Assembly (NCBI GenBank): GCA_002412925.1
Contig: DHVZ01000050.1
Span: 1 to 64,000, forward strand
Direction of reading: 5' to 3'
Length of the DNA stretch: 64,000 bases
Origin: Anaerolineales bacterium UBA5195
GTDB taxonomy: Bacteria > Chloroflexota > Anaerolineae > Anaerolineales > Villigracilaceae
Shown here one piece after another: positions 24,442 through 33,030 of this stretch; position 1 is the stretch's first letter, and each line of letters opens with the position of its first letter. The notes below the pieces were generated by a model. That model was not told the origin of the DNA and ran no database searches. It saw nothing but the letters and a program-made list of their open reading frames with translations. The position numbers were made by a program, and so were the translations under genes.

Positions 24442-24939
24442 CTAAGCACGAGTTACCACCCGGTGAACGCTCTGCGCCACCGGGTAGACATCCACCAGGG
24501 CCAGATCACCCGGATCGGCTTCAGTCGTTACTTTGTGCTGCAAGGCCGGGCCAAGGGGGCGGCCAATCACAAAGGCCAGGATGGAAAGCATCATGACCAG
24601 CGGCAGCCGCTCCAGGCGTTCGCGGTTGTTCTTCGTCCCGCTCATCCCGGCAAAAGCGAACAGCGCCGCCAGCCCGCCGGTAACGACATAATTCGTCCCG
24701 CAGCCTTCGTGGATGGCGAGGTGCCTTTCGCCGTTCTGCAGGCGGGTGAGCGCCTCGACCACAGCTTCGCGGACGTGCTCGGTCGGCAGATCGCCGAGCA
24801 GGAAAAAGCCGGTCGGGTTCGAGTGCCCTGCCATCGGGCGGCCAGGGAAGCGCTCGCTCAAGATGTGGATGGTGGCATGTTCCAGCGCATGGTTGCGGCG
24901 CGTTTCACCAACAAGAGGGGCTTCAAGGAGATTATTCAT
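24442..24939 (-). CDS. DUF6391 domain protein
   Basis: A 165-residue protein. The opening RRNHALEHATIHILSERFPG, then FFLLGDLPTEHVREAVVEAL and the hydrophobic HEGCGTNYVVTGGLAALFAF are the recognisable DUF6391 core, with two membrane segments around 100-120 and 130-148. The N-terminal HALEHATIH histidine motif is suggestive of metal binding but no activity is known. It reads toward holA on the same strand with a repeat between. Confidence 0.75.
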   Translation of the reverse strand: MNNLLEAPLVGETRRNHALEHATIHILSERFPGRPMAGHSNPTGFFLLGDLPTEHVREAVVEALTRLQNGERHLAIHEGCGTNYVVTGGLAALFAFAGMSGTKNNRERLERLPLVMMLSILAFVIGRPLGPALQHKVTTEADPGDLALVDVYPVAQSVHRVVTRA

Positions 24940-25084
24940 GCTTCTATTTTATCACCCCCGGCTTGGGAGAAAAAAAGACCCGGCCCAAACCAGGTCTCAC
25001 TTCTTACTCGTTGCTTCTCACTCTTCTTTCCCCAAGGTAACATCAGTTACTTAACCAAAATTGCTACCTTGAGTTCAAAAACTT

Positions 25085-25159
25085 CCCTCACCCCGGTTTT
25101 GACGACTTCTCAACTGAATGGTTTCCCCCTCTCCCGATGGGAGAGGGCAGGGTGAGGGG
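25085..25159. repeat. CCCTCACCCC-type intergenic hairpin repeat
   Basis: Outer arms CCCTCACCCC/GGGTGAGGGG and inner arms CCCTCTCCC/GGGAGAGGG (three-base loop) form a double hairpin, followed by GTTTTTGTTGAC. This type of hairpin is widespread between genes in many bacterial genomes and may also terminate transcription of the minus-strand HTH gene. It is the main content of the 24940-25196 gap. Confidence 0.65.
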
Positions 25160-25196
25160 TTTTTGTTGACGCATGGCAGGTGGCGACTTGGATTAC

Positions 25197-25832
25197 TTAT
25201 GAATGGGCCTCCTCGAAGGCCTGGTACGTTTTCAGCAGGTCCACCAGGATCTGATCGGTGAAGGTATGGATTTTGTTGAGCATTTTTCCCCAAGCCAGCC
25301 CCGGCGGCACGCGCGCTTCTTCATAGGCGTTGACCAGCGCTTCGAGCAGGCTATTCCGAAAGAATAAAAAAGCCTGGGTCGCCTCCACGCTGCTCAGCCC
25401 GTAACGGCGGGCGCGCGAGGCATAATCGTAGCCAATCGCGTAGGCCTCCGACAAAGCCTCAGCCTCCTCGCTCGAGAGGTAATTCATCAGGCCGCGCACC
25501 AGCGTCATGCCGCCCAGGCGGTATTGCGTGCGCGCGTTCTCATCCAATTTTTGATACCAGGGCTCTGCTTCCAGCCGTCCCTCGGCGATTTTTATGCGCA
25601 TTTGTCCGATGGCGCTCTGCATGGCGCTGGCCGGTTCTATGATGTGCTTTTCACTGGAGGTTTTCATCCACAGTTCGACTTCGCTGCGCAGGTAGCGGCG
25701 GTGTCCACCCGAAGTGCGGTGAACGGGAAAAGCACCCTTGTCGGACCACAACCGCACGGTGGAAGGATGCACCCCGAGCATGCCCGCCGCGCCGGAGAGC
25801 GATAACCAGTCTTCCCGTTGCCTGTTTGCCAT
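25197..25832 (-). CDS. MerR/excisionase-like HTH protein with RsbRD-like C-terminal domain
   Basis: A 211-residue cytoplasmic protein. Residues 10-58 are a MerR/excisionase-type winged helix-turn-helix (LSLSGAAGMLGVHPSTVRLW, then FPVHRTSGGHRRYLRSEVELWM). The all-helical remainder (about 75-205) resembles the N-terminal RsbRD/globin-like sensor helix bundle (GLMNYLSSEEAEALSEAYAI, VEATQAFLFFRNSLLEALVN). This pairs DNA binding with a ligand-sensing helical domain. It lies 95 bp downstream of the PucC-type transporter gene on the same strand, with a hairpin between. Target and signal unknown. Confidence 0.75.
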   Translation of the reverse strand: MANRQREDWLSLSGAAGMLGVHPSTVRLWSDKGAFPVHRTSGGHRRYLRSEVELWMKTSSEKHIIEPASAMQSAIGQMRIKIAEGRLEAEPWYQKLDENARTQYRLGGMTLVRGLMNYLSSEEAEALSEAYAIGYDYASRARRYGLSSVEATQAFLFFRNSLLEALVNAYEEARVPPGLAWGKMLNKIHTFTDQILVDLLKTYQAFEEAHS

Positions 25833-25852
25833 TTAAGGGGCTCCTCAATCTC

Positions 25853-25916
25853 AGACGATAAACCATGGACGACAGACCATGAAAAAACCACCTCCAGCGT
25901 CTATGGTCTATCGTCT
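25853..25916. repeat. Inverted repeat between the PucC-like and HTH genes
   Basis: Arms AGACGATAAACCAT / ATGGTCTATCGTCT (one mismatch in 14) flank further ACCATGGAC/GACAGACCAT repeats, giving a larger imperfect hairpin. It occupies the gap between the transporter stop and the HTH start, so it could attenuate read-through or be a REP-type sequence. Confidence 0.6.
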
Positions 25917-25927
25917 ATTGTCTGGTT

Positions 25928-27223
25928 TCAGTCTGCCAGCGCCACGCGTTCCACCACCGAGGGCGCTTCCACCTGTTTATGGAAAGCCTCTACATTGATG
26001 ATGAATAACATCCCGATCGCCACTGCCAGCATGGCGGCTTCGATCCCAAAGACGACCAGATAGCCTGTCAAAGCATTTTGCGTCAGGCCTGTAACTGCAT
26101 CCCGGACGACGCCTGCCATCAGCGTCCCAACCAGCCGGGAGAGCGCGTTTGAAACGCCCCACGCGCCAATGAACAAACCCACATAACCGGGGATGGTCAG
26201 ATCGAACATCAGCGCCAGGTTCGCCACCGTCGCGAGACCCGTCCCCGCGCCGAGTAGAACAACTCCCAGCCAGAAAATGCCCTGCGAAGCAAGCAGGCCG
26301 CTGGCCAGGATGACCAGGAAGCCTGCCAGGGCGGAAACATTCCCAATTTGGGCGACCAGTTTGCGGGGAGCGCGTCGTTCCAGCGCCCCGGCGACGAGAA
26401 TCATTAATAAAACGGCACTGCCCCAGATCGATGTGATCCTGGTCGTCTGCTGGACGGTCATCCCAAAAGATTCGGCTGCAAACGGCTCGAGGAGCACATC
26501 CTGCCCCAAAATGGCGGCCAGCAGCAGGGTCAAATACCAGAAAAAGAGCGTCGCCTGGCGGCTTTTCAGGATGACATCTGCCATCTGTTTGAAGGTGAAA
26601 TTTTCGGCGGTGCTGTGCTCACCTTTTGAGCGGCTCTCTAACCTGACCAGCCCCAGCAGGCCGATGACCAGCGCCGCCGCGCCCACCACCCAGAACGCCC
26701 TCTGCAAGACTTCGGGGGAGTAGGGCTCAACCATCCGGCTGATGGCAACGGCGGTCAGGATGATGCTGACGATCATCATGAACCACATCGTGGCGATGGT
26801 TTTTCCGCGCTCTTTCTCACCGGAAAGTTCGGAGGCCAGCGACAGGTAGGAAACACTCGAAAGGTTAAAGCCCATGCCCCAGGCGCCAAAAGCCAGCGCG
26901 GCAGCCAGGAAGCCAAGGGTCGGGTTCTGGGCCATCAAAAAGGCGATTTGTGGTGACACCACCAGCCCGGCCACACACAACAGCAAGCCGAGCAAAATAT
27001 ACGGGGTGCGCCGGAAACCCAGGACGGGATGACGGTCTGAATACGAACCGATCGCCACCTGCAAAGGCGAGAAAAGATAGGGCAGCGAGGCGAGAATCGC
27101 AACTACCGTGGCGGCGATGCCCAGTTCCTTGATCATCACCCGGTTGAGGGTGCTGTTGATCGGGACCAGCGTCATGGCAACGGCGAGATGGATGAGACCA
27201 AGTTGCAGGCGTTTACGCAGCAT
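25928..27223 (-). CDS. PucC/BCD-family MFS transporter
   Basis: A 431-residue protein with 12 predicted membrane helices. The motif between helices 2 and 3 (GSYSDRHPVLGFRRTPYILLG, about 56-76; shown in part) and the FGAWGMGFNLSSVSYLSLASE stretch match the bacteriochlorophyll delivery (PucC/LhaA) branch of the major facilitator superfamily. PucC proteins help assemble light-harvesting pigments in phototrophs, but homologues are also found in non-phototrophic Chloroflexota, where the cargo is unknown. No photosynthesis gene occurs in the window. It is followed on the same strand by the HTH/RsbRD regulator. Confidence 0.8.
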   Translation of the reverse strand: MLRKRLQLGLIHLAVAMTLVPINSTLNRVMIKELGIAATVVAILASLPYLFSPLQVAIGSYSDRHPVLGFRRTPYILLGLLLCVAGLVVSPQIAFLMAQNPTLGFLAAALAFGAWGMGFNLSSVSYLSLASELSGEKERGKTIATMWFMMIVSIILTAVAISRMVEPYSPEVLQRAFWVVGAAALVIGLLGLVRLESRSKGEHSTAENFTFKQMADVILKSRQATLFFWYLTLLLAAILGQDVLLEPFAAESFGMTVQQTTRITSIWGSAVLLMILVAGALERRAPRKLVAQIGNVSALAGFLVILASGLLASQGIFWLGVVLLGAGTGLATVANLALMFDLTIPGYVGLFIGAWGVSNALSRLVGTLMAGVVRDAVTGLTQNALTGYLVVFGIEAAMLAVAIGMLFIINVEAFHKQVEAPSVVERVALAD

Positions 27224-27382
27224 AAATTATCCAGTCTGATTTTATCGAGAGGCTCAAATTTAACGGTCAATCGACTCTGCGTCAATGTAGATTTATGTAG
27301 AATTTTATCAGGATTGGTTTAGAATTTGGTGATTTCTGAGATTGGCTGGTTTCAACCGGGGCTGCGGAAGTAAAATCAACCC

Positions 27383-28039
27383 ATGAAATATAGCGCCCTG
27401 ATCTTCGACATGGACGGGACCCTCGTCCATAATATGCCCATCCACAACCAGGCCTGGCAAGACACCCTCGCCGAAGCCGGCGTTCAGATTGACCTGGACG
27501 AATTTAACCGCGCCACAACCGGCAAGAAAACCCCGGAAATTCTGCGCATGACCCTCGGCCCCCAACTCAACGATTCTGAAATGGCCTACTGGGGTGAGCG
27601 CAAAGAAGCCCTTTATCGCAAGCGTTTTGCCTGCTGCCGCGAACCGCTGCCCGGCCTGCTGGATTTGCTGGAGCAGGCCCAGACCCTGGGTCTGCCCATG
27701 GCAGTCGCCTCGGCTGCGCCGCCAGATAACATCACCTTCATTCTGGATGAACTCGACCTGCGCCGCCATTTTCAGGCTGTGGTGGGCGGTGAGGATGTCC
27801 AGCACGGCAAACCGAACCCCGAAATTTTCCTCAAGTCAGCCCGGATTTTGGGGGTCGAACCAGAGAACTGCCTGGTTTTTGAGGATGCCCTGGCCGGGAT
27901 CGAGGCCGCCCGCCGCGCCGGCATGGATGCCGTGATGATCTGCACCACCATCGACGCGCAGGAAGTCGCCGGGCAGCCGCATGTGCTGCGTGCCGTGCCC
28001 GATTTCACGCACCTCGATCTGGAAACCCTGCTGGGCTAG
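27383..28039 (+). CDS. HAD-superfamily phosphatase, beta-phosphoglucomutase-like
   Basis: A 218-residue hydrolase of HAD subfamily IA. Motif I is IFDMDGTLVHNMP (8-20; nucleophile D10 and acid D12), motif II the Ser in VASAAP (about 110-115), motif III Lys in GKPNPEIF (about 143-150) and motif IV FEDALAGIEAARRAGM (about 170-185). The cap domain is the helical type used by phosphoglucomutases and sugar-phosphate phosphatases; the substrate cannot be read from sequence. It is transcribed alone and ends into a hairpin shared with recN. Confidence 0.88.
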   Translation: MKYSALIFDMDGTLVHNMPIHNQAWQDTLAEAGVQIDLDEFNRATTGKKTPEILRMTLGPQLNDSEMAYWGERKEALYRKRFACCREPLPGLLDLLEQAQTLGLPMAVASAAPPDNITFILDELDLRRHFQAVVGGEDVQHGKPNPEIFLKSARILGVEPENCLVFEDALAGIEAARRAGMDAVMICTTIDAQEVAGQPHVLRAVPDFTHLDLETLLG

Positions 28040-28119
28040 AATTATCTGCTCAACGCCGGGTTTAGCACGGTATTGGAGCGATAAAAAACACAGAAACCGA
28101 TTGTAGATCAATATAAAAA

Positions 28120-28166
28120 GTTAGTCCCGCAGTGCTCGCCCTTTTGGGAGCAGCTGCGGGACTAAC
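28120..28166. terminator. Bidirectional terminator between the HAD and recN genes
   Basis: A 13-bp stem GTTAGTCCCGCAG/CTGCGGGACTAAC extended by TGCTC/GAGCA, with A/T-rich flanks, sits 80 bp after the HAD stop and 51 bp beyond the recN stop. Confidence 0.7.
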
Positions 28167-28216
28167 CCAGCAGGGGGGCAGTAGAGAACGCGCTCTTCTT
28201 TTGAGGGGATTGCTTG

Positions 28217-29947
28217 TTATTTTTTCTTGCTGGCCGTCCGCGCCGATTGCAAAATCTCGTGCGCCGAGCGCAGCGTGGCTTCGCTGACTTCGCCGAGCAT
28301 TTGCGCCAGTTCGAGCAGGCGCTCGTCGCCTTCCAGGCGTTTGACCTGGGTGGTGGTGCGACCGTTGTTGACCAGTTTCTGCACCTGGAAGTGCTGGTCG
28401 CCATAGGCCGCCAGCTGCGGCAGATGCGTGATGCACATCACCTGGTGCGCCTGGCCCAAATTCCAGAGTTTTTGACCAACCACGCCGCCCACGCGCCCGC
28501 CAATCCCCTGGTCGATTTCGTCGAAGACCAGGCTGGGAATCTGGTCGGCGCGGGCCAGGACGTTCTTCAACGCCAGCATCAGGCGGGAGGTCTCGCCGCC
28601 CGAGGCGATTTTTGCCAGCGATTTCAAGCCCTCGCCCGGATTCGGCGCTACCAGGAATTCGACCCGGTCGAAGCCGTTCGCATCGAAGGCTACCCGTGAG
28701 TCTTTGTCCAAAGGCAGGCCCGCTGCCTCGGCTTTGGTCTGGAAATCGACGCTGAATCCTGCCGAGGCCATTTTCAGGTCGTTCAACTCGGATTCAATCC
28801 CCTTGGAGAGCGTCCCGGCAGCTTTTTTGCGCTTCTCAGAGAGCTTGCGACCCTGTTCAGTCAGCTCTGTGAGCAACTCGGCTTCCCTGGCTTCCAGTTC
28901 GCCGATTTTTTCGGCGGCATTGGTGATGGTTTCCAGATCGGCGCGGGCTTTGGCGCCAAAGGCCAGCACGGCTTCAAGCGTTCCGCCGTATTTGCGCATC
29001 AGGCGGTGCAGCAAGTCGAGGCGTTCTTCGGCTTCTTCCAACCGCCGGGGGTTGTATTCGACGGTTTCGAGGTAGTCGCGCAGTTCGTGGGCAATATCGG
29101 AGAGGTTTTCGAGCAGGCTTTCAGCGCGGGCGGCCAGTTCCGTTTTGGCGGTGTCCACCCGGGCCAGGGAGGAAAGCGCAGCGACAACCTGTCCCAATTG
29201 GTCGGTAATGGCCGGGATGTCGGGCGAGCCTTCGTCGAGCAGTTGCAGGGCTTCCTGGGCGTTGGCCGAGAGGGCTTCGGCATTGGCCAGCCGATCGCGT
29301 TCCTGGCGGAGTTCTGCTTCCTCGCCCGGTTTGAGCCTGGCGGCCTCAATTTCCTCAGCCTGGAAGGTGAGCATCTCGATCCGCCGGTCAGCGTCTGCCT
29401 GGGCGGCTCGCAGTTCGTCCAATTCCCGGCGATCGCTCTGGAGCCGGGTGTAGGTTTGACGGTAGTCGCCCAGGAGGAAATCAACGTCTGCAAAACGGTC
29501 GAGCAGGCCCAGGTGGGCGCGGGTATCCAATAGCGAGAGGTGTTCTGTCTGCCCGTGGATGTCCACCAGGTAGGCGCCGATCTCCTTCAGCAGGGTCACA
29601 TTGACAGTGCGTCCGTTCACGCGGGCAATCGAGCGGCCCTCGCGGCGCACTTCGCGCGCCAGGGTGACGTAGTTTTCATCATCCAGCAGGTCTTCGCGCT
29701 TGAGAATTTCGAGCACGACTGTTTTTTCGGCCCCGACGAGTTTGAAGGTGCCTTCCACGCTGGCACGCTCGGCATCGGCGCGCAGGACAGTGGCGTCGGT
29801 GCGCCCGCCCAGCAGCATTTCGAGCGCATCCATGATGATGGACTTGCCCGCGCCAGTTTCGCCGGTAAAAATGATCAGTCCGGGGGCGAAATCGAGGTCA
29901 AGTCTGTCGATGATGGCGAAGTTTTCGATGCGGAGTTCGGTTAGCAT
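28217..29947 (-). CDS. recN: DNA repair protein RecN
   Basis: A 576-residue SMC-like ATPase that works in double-strand break repair. The N-terminal Walker A (FTGETGAGKSIIMDAL, about 27-42), the long central coiled coil (about 150-370, QEEEA-rich), the ABC signature KIASGGETSRLML, Walker B SLVFDEID and the CITHLPQLAAYGD switch block are all intact. It follows the B-box-type gene with a 66-bp gap and ends into a terminator, as the last gene of a minus-strand run with nadK. Confidence 0.95.
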   Translation of the reverse strand: MLTELRIENFAIIDRLDLDFAPGLIIFTGETGAGKSIIMDALEMLLGGRTDATVLRADAERASVEGTFKLVGAEKTVVLEILKREDLLDDENYVTLAREVRREGRSIARVNGRTVNVTLLKEIGAYLVDIHGQTEHLSLLDTRAHLGLLDRFADVDFLLGDYRQTYTRLQSDRRELDELRAAQADADRRIEMLTFQAEEIEAARLKPGEEAELRQERDRLANAEALSANAQEALQLLDEGSPDIPAITDQLGQVVAALSSLARVDTAKTELAARAESLLENLSDIAHELRDYLETVEYNPRRLEEAEERLDLLHRLMRKYGGTLEAVLAFGAKARADLETITNAAEKIGELEAREAELLTELTEQGRKLSEKRKKAAGTLSKGIESELNDLKMASAGFSVDFQTKAEAAGLPLDKDSRVAFDANGFDRVEFLVAPNPGEGLKSLAKIASGGETSRLMLALKNVLARADQIPSLVFDEIDQGIGGRVGGVVGQKLWNLGQAHQVMCITHLPQLAAYGDQHFQVQKLVNNGRTTTQVKRLEGDERLLELAQMLGEVSEATLRSAHEILQSARTASKKK

Positions 29948-30013
29948 ATCCTTTTATGGCTCCAGGCGGTGTCCAGCCGCCGGGTCTCGACCCCAACGGC
30001 TGAAGCTCTTTGG

Positions 30014-30535
30014 CTATTTGAAGAGTTGGATACCAGATAGTCGGGTATAAACGGCGGGAACGACCATGGCCAGGTAAATACCCTGGAAAAGCAAGCCGAA
30101 CAAGTTGAAGGTCAACAGGTTTGTCAGCGCAACGGGCAGCGCACCAAGCGCAACTGCAACGGCAATCGTAATGAATAAAGAGCGCGAACGGCGCCGCCGG
30201 ATAACGAGACGCGCTCCTTCGGCAATTGCGACGCCCGCAGTGGGTGCTGCAATGATAATCAAGAACCAACCGATAAAACCGATGCCGCCGATCAGGCTGA
30301 TCAAGAAACTGGCTATCAGGGAAAGGAACCCGGCGACGAAAAATCCAAGCAAGTAATCATACCAGACAGCGGTATCGAAGATTTTCTGCTGACTTTTGAC
30401 ACATTCCCGGCAGCGGTAACCGACCGGCGCTTTGACGGCGCATTTGGGGCAAATCGGTTTGTCGCAGCGATTGCAGCGCAGGCTTGTTTCAACGCCGGGA
30501 TGGTTGGCGCAGTGCAAAACGTTGTTCTCGGTCAT
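30014..30535 (-). CDS. B-box-type zinc-finger membrane protein
   Basis: A 173-residue protein. The N-terminal CANHPGVETSLRCNRC, CPKCAVKAP, then YRCREC (residues 9-42) is a B-box-like zinc-binding motif common in bacterial membrane proteins and rhomboid-associated proteins. Three or four hydrophobic helices follow (about 60-85, 88-110, 120-145, 148-165). It has no rhomboid serine/histidine catalytic motif. Its first four bases overlap the nadK stop (ATGA), which shows translational coupling to nadK. Confidence 0.75.
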   Translation of the reverse strand: MTENNVLHCANHPGVETSLRCNRCDKPICPKCAVKAPVGYRCRECVKSQQKIFDTAVWYDYLLGFFVAGFLSLIASFLISLIGGIGFIGWFLIIIAAPTAGVAIAEGARLVIRRRRSRSLFITIAVAVALGALPVALTNLLTFNLFGLLFQGIYLAMVVPAVYTRLSGIQLFK

Positions 30536-31407
30536 CTTGGCAGCCCTATCGTGGCAGATTGATTCATGTGGGCGGTCAGGTTCCGGTAAAAATAACCTGG
30601 ATCGCCAAAACGAATAAATTTGGCGGTGTCTTCTCCCGCGCGGACATCTACCTGGTCATCCTCCGCCAGGCTGACCGGGAGTTGTCCATCGATGCTGAGG
30701 ACGGAGTTTTCACTCAGGACGGTCATTCTCACCGCCGAGCCTTCAGAAAGGACAACCGCGCGGTCGACCGAAAGGTGCGGAGCGATGGGGACGAGCAGGA
30801 TATTGCGCAATTCGGGCGGCAGGATCGGCCCGCCGGAAGCCATGGCATAGGCAGTGGAGCCGGTGGCGGTGGAGGCGATCAGCCCGTCGGCCACGTAGGT
30901 GGTCAGGTACTGTTCATCCACACAAGCCTTGACGTGGATCGGGCGCAGGTATTGTCCGCGCGCGATGACCGCGTCGTTGAGCGCCTGCCATGTGCCCAGC
31001 GATTCGCCCGAGCGGAACTGTTCGGCGCGCAGCATCATGCGATTCTCGACCCAGAAATCCCCGGCCAGCAGCCGGTCGATCATTTTTTGCCAGCCGCCAT
31101 CGTCCACCTGGAACAGGAAGCCCAGGCGTCCTTTGTTGAGGCCCAGCACCGGGATGCCGTGCGGGGCGCACAAATGCCCGGCGCGAAGCATCGTCCCGTC
31201 ACCACCGATCGCGATCAGCAGGTCGAACTCCCCGGCGTGGACGCGCTTGCGCAGTTGTTCCTCGTACAGCGAACCGTAGGGAGCTTCCAAGCCCTTTTGC
31301 TTGAGATATGCAGCAACAGCTTCAGCTTCCTGGAGCGAGTCCAGCAGCTTGGGGTGTCCGGTCACCACGAGGCGGTGTGGAATGAGGCGGGTCTCCATAT
31401 TGTCCAT
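30532..31407 (-). CDS. nadK: NAD kinase
   Basis: A 291-residue enzyme that phosphorylates NAD to NADP. Hallmarks are GGDGT at 68-72, LGLNKGRLGFL, then NDAVIARG and TATGSTAYAMASGGP at about 175-190, and the C-terminal SIDGQLPVSLAEDDQVDV. It is a typical length for bacterial NadK. ATG at 31407 is used; the ATG at 31398 is possible. It is overlapped at its stop by the B-box gene, with recN farther downstream. Confidence 0.93.
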   Translation of the reverse strand: MDNMETRLIPHRLVVTGHPKLLDSLQEAEAVAAYLKQKGLEAPYGSLYEEQLRKRVHAGEFDLLIAIGGDGTMLRAGHLCAPHGIPVLGLNKGRLGFLFQVDDGGWQKMIDRLLAGDFWVENRMMLRAEQFRSGESLGTWQALNDAVIARGQYLRPIHVKACVDEQYLTTYVADGLIASTATGSTAYAMASGGPILPPELRNILLVPIAPHLSVDRAVVLSEGSAVRMTVLSENSVLSIDGQLPVSLAEDDQVDVRAGEDTAKFIRFGDPGYFYRNLTAHMNQSATIGLPR

Positions 31408-31573
31408 TATATTGCGGAGTGTGCGTTGCGTGTTAGCTAGTTCAGGAATTACTCATCCAGCTTTTATTCTTGCTGTTTGCCTGTGAACCAAGCCCGATCA
31501 TTGAGAGCATACGCCGCGCTGCGCACACCCAAAATCGCGTTCTGTGAGAGGTTTCGTGAACTACCGAATAGCT

Positions 31574-32068
31574 CTATTTGCGACCAATCCAGCGGTGGAC
31601 TGAGGCGGTATAGACCCGATAGTGCTCATCGAATTTGGCGGCAAGATACTTTTCTTCCGGTGCGATGAGAATGTAATGGCAGGCAATCATGGACGGTATG
31701 AGCAGGATAAAAACCCAAGGAAGCTTGAATGCGAAAGAAATCCCTGCCAGAATGAAAACGCCGCCCAGGTAGAGAGGATTCCTTGAGATAGAGAAGACTC
31801 CCGTAGAAATAATCTCGCTTGTGGGCAGGCCCGGGTCGGTCGGTTGACCGTATCGTGCAAACTCGCGACGCGCGAGGACTGCCAGGCTCATGCCCACAAA
31901 TAGAATTGCGCCTCCGAGTATGCGGGTTGACGTGGTGAATCCGTGTGGGAGAGAGATAGGCGCGACCCATTGCAAGGCTATCGCAACAAGGAAAGGGATG
32001 CCAAAGACTACCTCGAAGATCTGCCACCAACTTTTATGAGCGACATCGTTTGACATTCTTCTATTCAT
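31574..32068 (-). CDS. Isoprenylcysteine carboxyl methyltransferase-like membrane protein
   Basis: A 164-residue membrane protein with four or five helices. The C-terminal half carries the ICMT/PEMT signature: the block GVFSISRNPLYLGGVFILAG at about 90-110 and the downstream APEEKYLAAKFDEHYRVYTA (about 130-150) with E...F...Y..Y, the methyl-donor binding part of the family. Bacterial members methylate small lipids or unknown substrates. ATG 32068 is chosen because it overlaps the surE stop codon (ATGA) and lies just behind GGGAAGA, so it is translated with surE. Confidence 0.8.
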   Translation of the reverse strand: MNRRMSNDVAHKSWWQIFEVVFGIPFLVAIALQWVAPISLPHGFTTSTRILGGAILFVGMSLAVLARREFARYGQPTDPGLPTSEIISTGVFSISRNPLYLGGVFILAGISFAFKLPWVFILLIPSMIACHYILIAPEEKYLAAKFDEHYRVYTASVHRWIGRK

Positions 32069-32832
32069 TCTTCCCACACCCAGCCCTTCAAGGCCTCCAA
32101 TGCTTCCCGCGCGGTCAGGTCGAGTTGCAGCGGGGTGATCGAGACGTAGCCCGCCTGCAGCGCGCCGAAATCCGTCCCGGCCTCGTCCACGCCAGTTGGA
32201 AAATCGCCGCCAATCCAGTAGTAGGCTCGGCCGCGCGGGTCCTTGCGCGCGTCCAGCGCGTCGCGGTAGACGCGCAATCCCTGGCGGGTGATCTGGTGGC
32301 CCTTGAACTGCGCCTCCGGCACACAGGGTACATTGATACTTAGCAGCACACCCTCGGGCAGCCCCTCGGCCAGCACCTTCGCCGCCACCCTGGCCGCCAC
32401 ACGCGCCGCCGGGCCGTAATCCAGCTCGCCGTGCCCCGGCTTCGAATCCAGTGAAACGGCCAGACCCTTCACACCGTTGATGACCGCCTCCATGGCCGCC
32501 GTCACGGTGCCTGAGTAGGTCACATCATGGCCGATGTTGGCGTTCGGGTTAATCCCCGAAACCACCAAATCGACTTTTTCCTTGACCACACCCAGCAGCG
32601 CCAGCGCCACACAGTCGCTCGGCGCGCCGTCGCTCGCCAGCGCGGGCGTGCCGTCTGCCAGGGTCACTTCCTTAACGCGCATTGGCCGGTCCATCGTCTT
32701 GACATGCCCCGAAGCGCTCCAGTTGCGGTCCGGCGCGAGCACGGTCACTTTGCCAAGTTTGCGCATTTCCTGCGCCAGGGCCAGCAGTCCTGGCGCCAGG
32801 ACTCCATCGTCATTTGTCACTAAAATATGCAT
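32065..32832 (-). CDS. surE: 5'/3'-nucleotidase SurE
   Basis: A 255-residue nucleotidase that hydrolyses nucleoside monophosphates. The start MHILVTNDDGVLAPGLLALA contains the metal-binding DD pair; VVSGINPNANIGHDVTYSGTVTAAMEA and the SLDSKPGHGELDYGPA segment are also canonical. ATG 32832 is preferred (AAGGAG at 32845-32840); 32844 is the alternative. Its stop overlaps the methyltransferase gene, so the two form an operon. The 187 bp upstream holds a REP-like repeat. Confidence 0.93.
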   Translation of the reverse strand: MHILVTNDDGVLAPGLLALAQEMRKLGKVTVLAPDRNWSASGHVKTMDRPMRVKEVTLADGTPALASDGAPSDCVALALLGVVKEKVDLVVSGINPNANIGHDVTYSGTVTAAMEAVINGVKGLAVSLDSKPGHGELDYGPAARVAARVAAKVLAEGLPEGVLLSINVPCVPEAQFKGHQITRQGLRVYRDALDARKDPRGRAYYWIGGDFPTGVDEAGTDFGALQAGYVSITPLQLDLTAREALEALKGWVWEE

Positions 32833-32867
32833 AAGCTCCTTCAATTACGCTGGTTAAGTCTTGTGTT

Positions 32868-32995
32868 GAGCCTGTCGAAACAAGGGCGATGTTTTATTGC
32901 CCGTACACTGCACCGCACTACGTTTTGTGCAGTGCAGGTGTCGAAACCAGTGATGTAGGTCTCGATACGGTGGAAAAGCACCGCCTACTCGACCA
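32868..32995. repeat. REP-like intergenic repeat cluster
   Basis: Contains GTTGAGCCTGTCGAAAC (near 32864-32880) and a second GTCGAAAC (about 32939), a hairpin CACTGCAC/GTGCAGTG (8 bp) and a GGTG...CACC hairpin nested in CCTAC/GTAGG. This is a typical intergenic repeat of Chloroflexota-like genomes. It fills the gap between divergent surE and the PD40 lipoprotein gene. Confidence 0.6.
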
Positions 32996-33030
32996 ACGTT
33001 GAATATAGTTTTCAGAATTATAATCCTCTC

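Noticed and set aside
23649..24596. A 315-residue plus-strand open frame opposite holA
   Set aside because: It is a shadow of holA on the other strand with no domain and runs through the MITE-like repeat.
30484..31440. A 318-residue plus-strand open frame opposite nadK
   Set aside because: It covers nadK and its start is not credible; composition follows from the reverse strand.
31513..31540. Degenerate resemblance to the interspersed repeat (CGCACACCCAAAATCGCG)
   Set aside because: Only a short stretch agrees, with indels; too weak to call a sixth copy.
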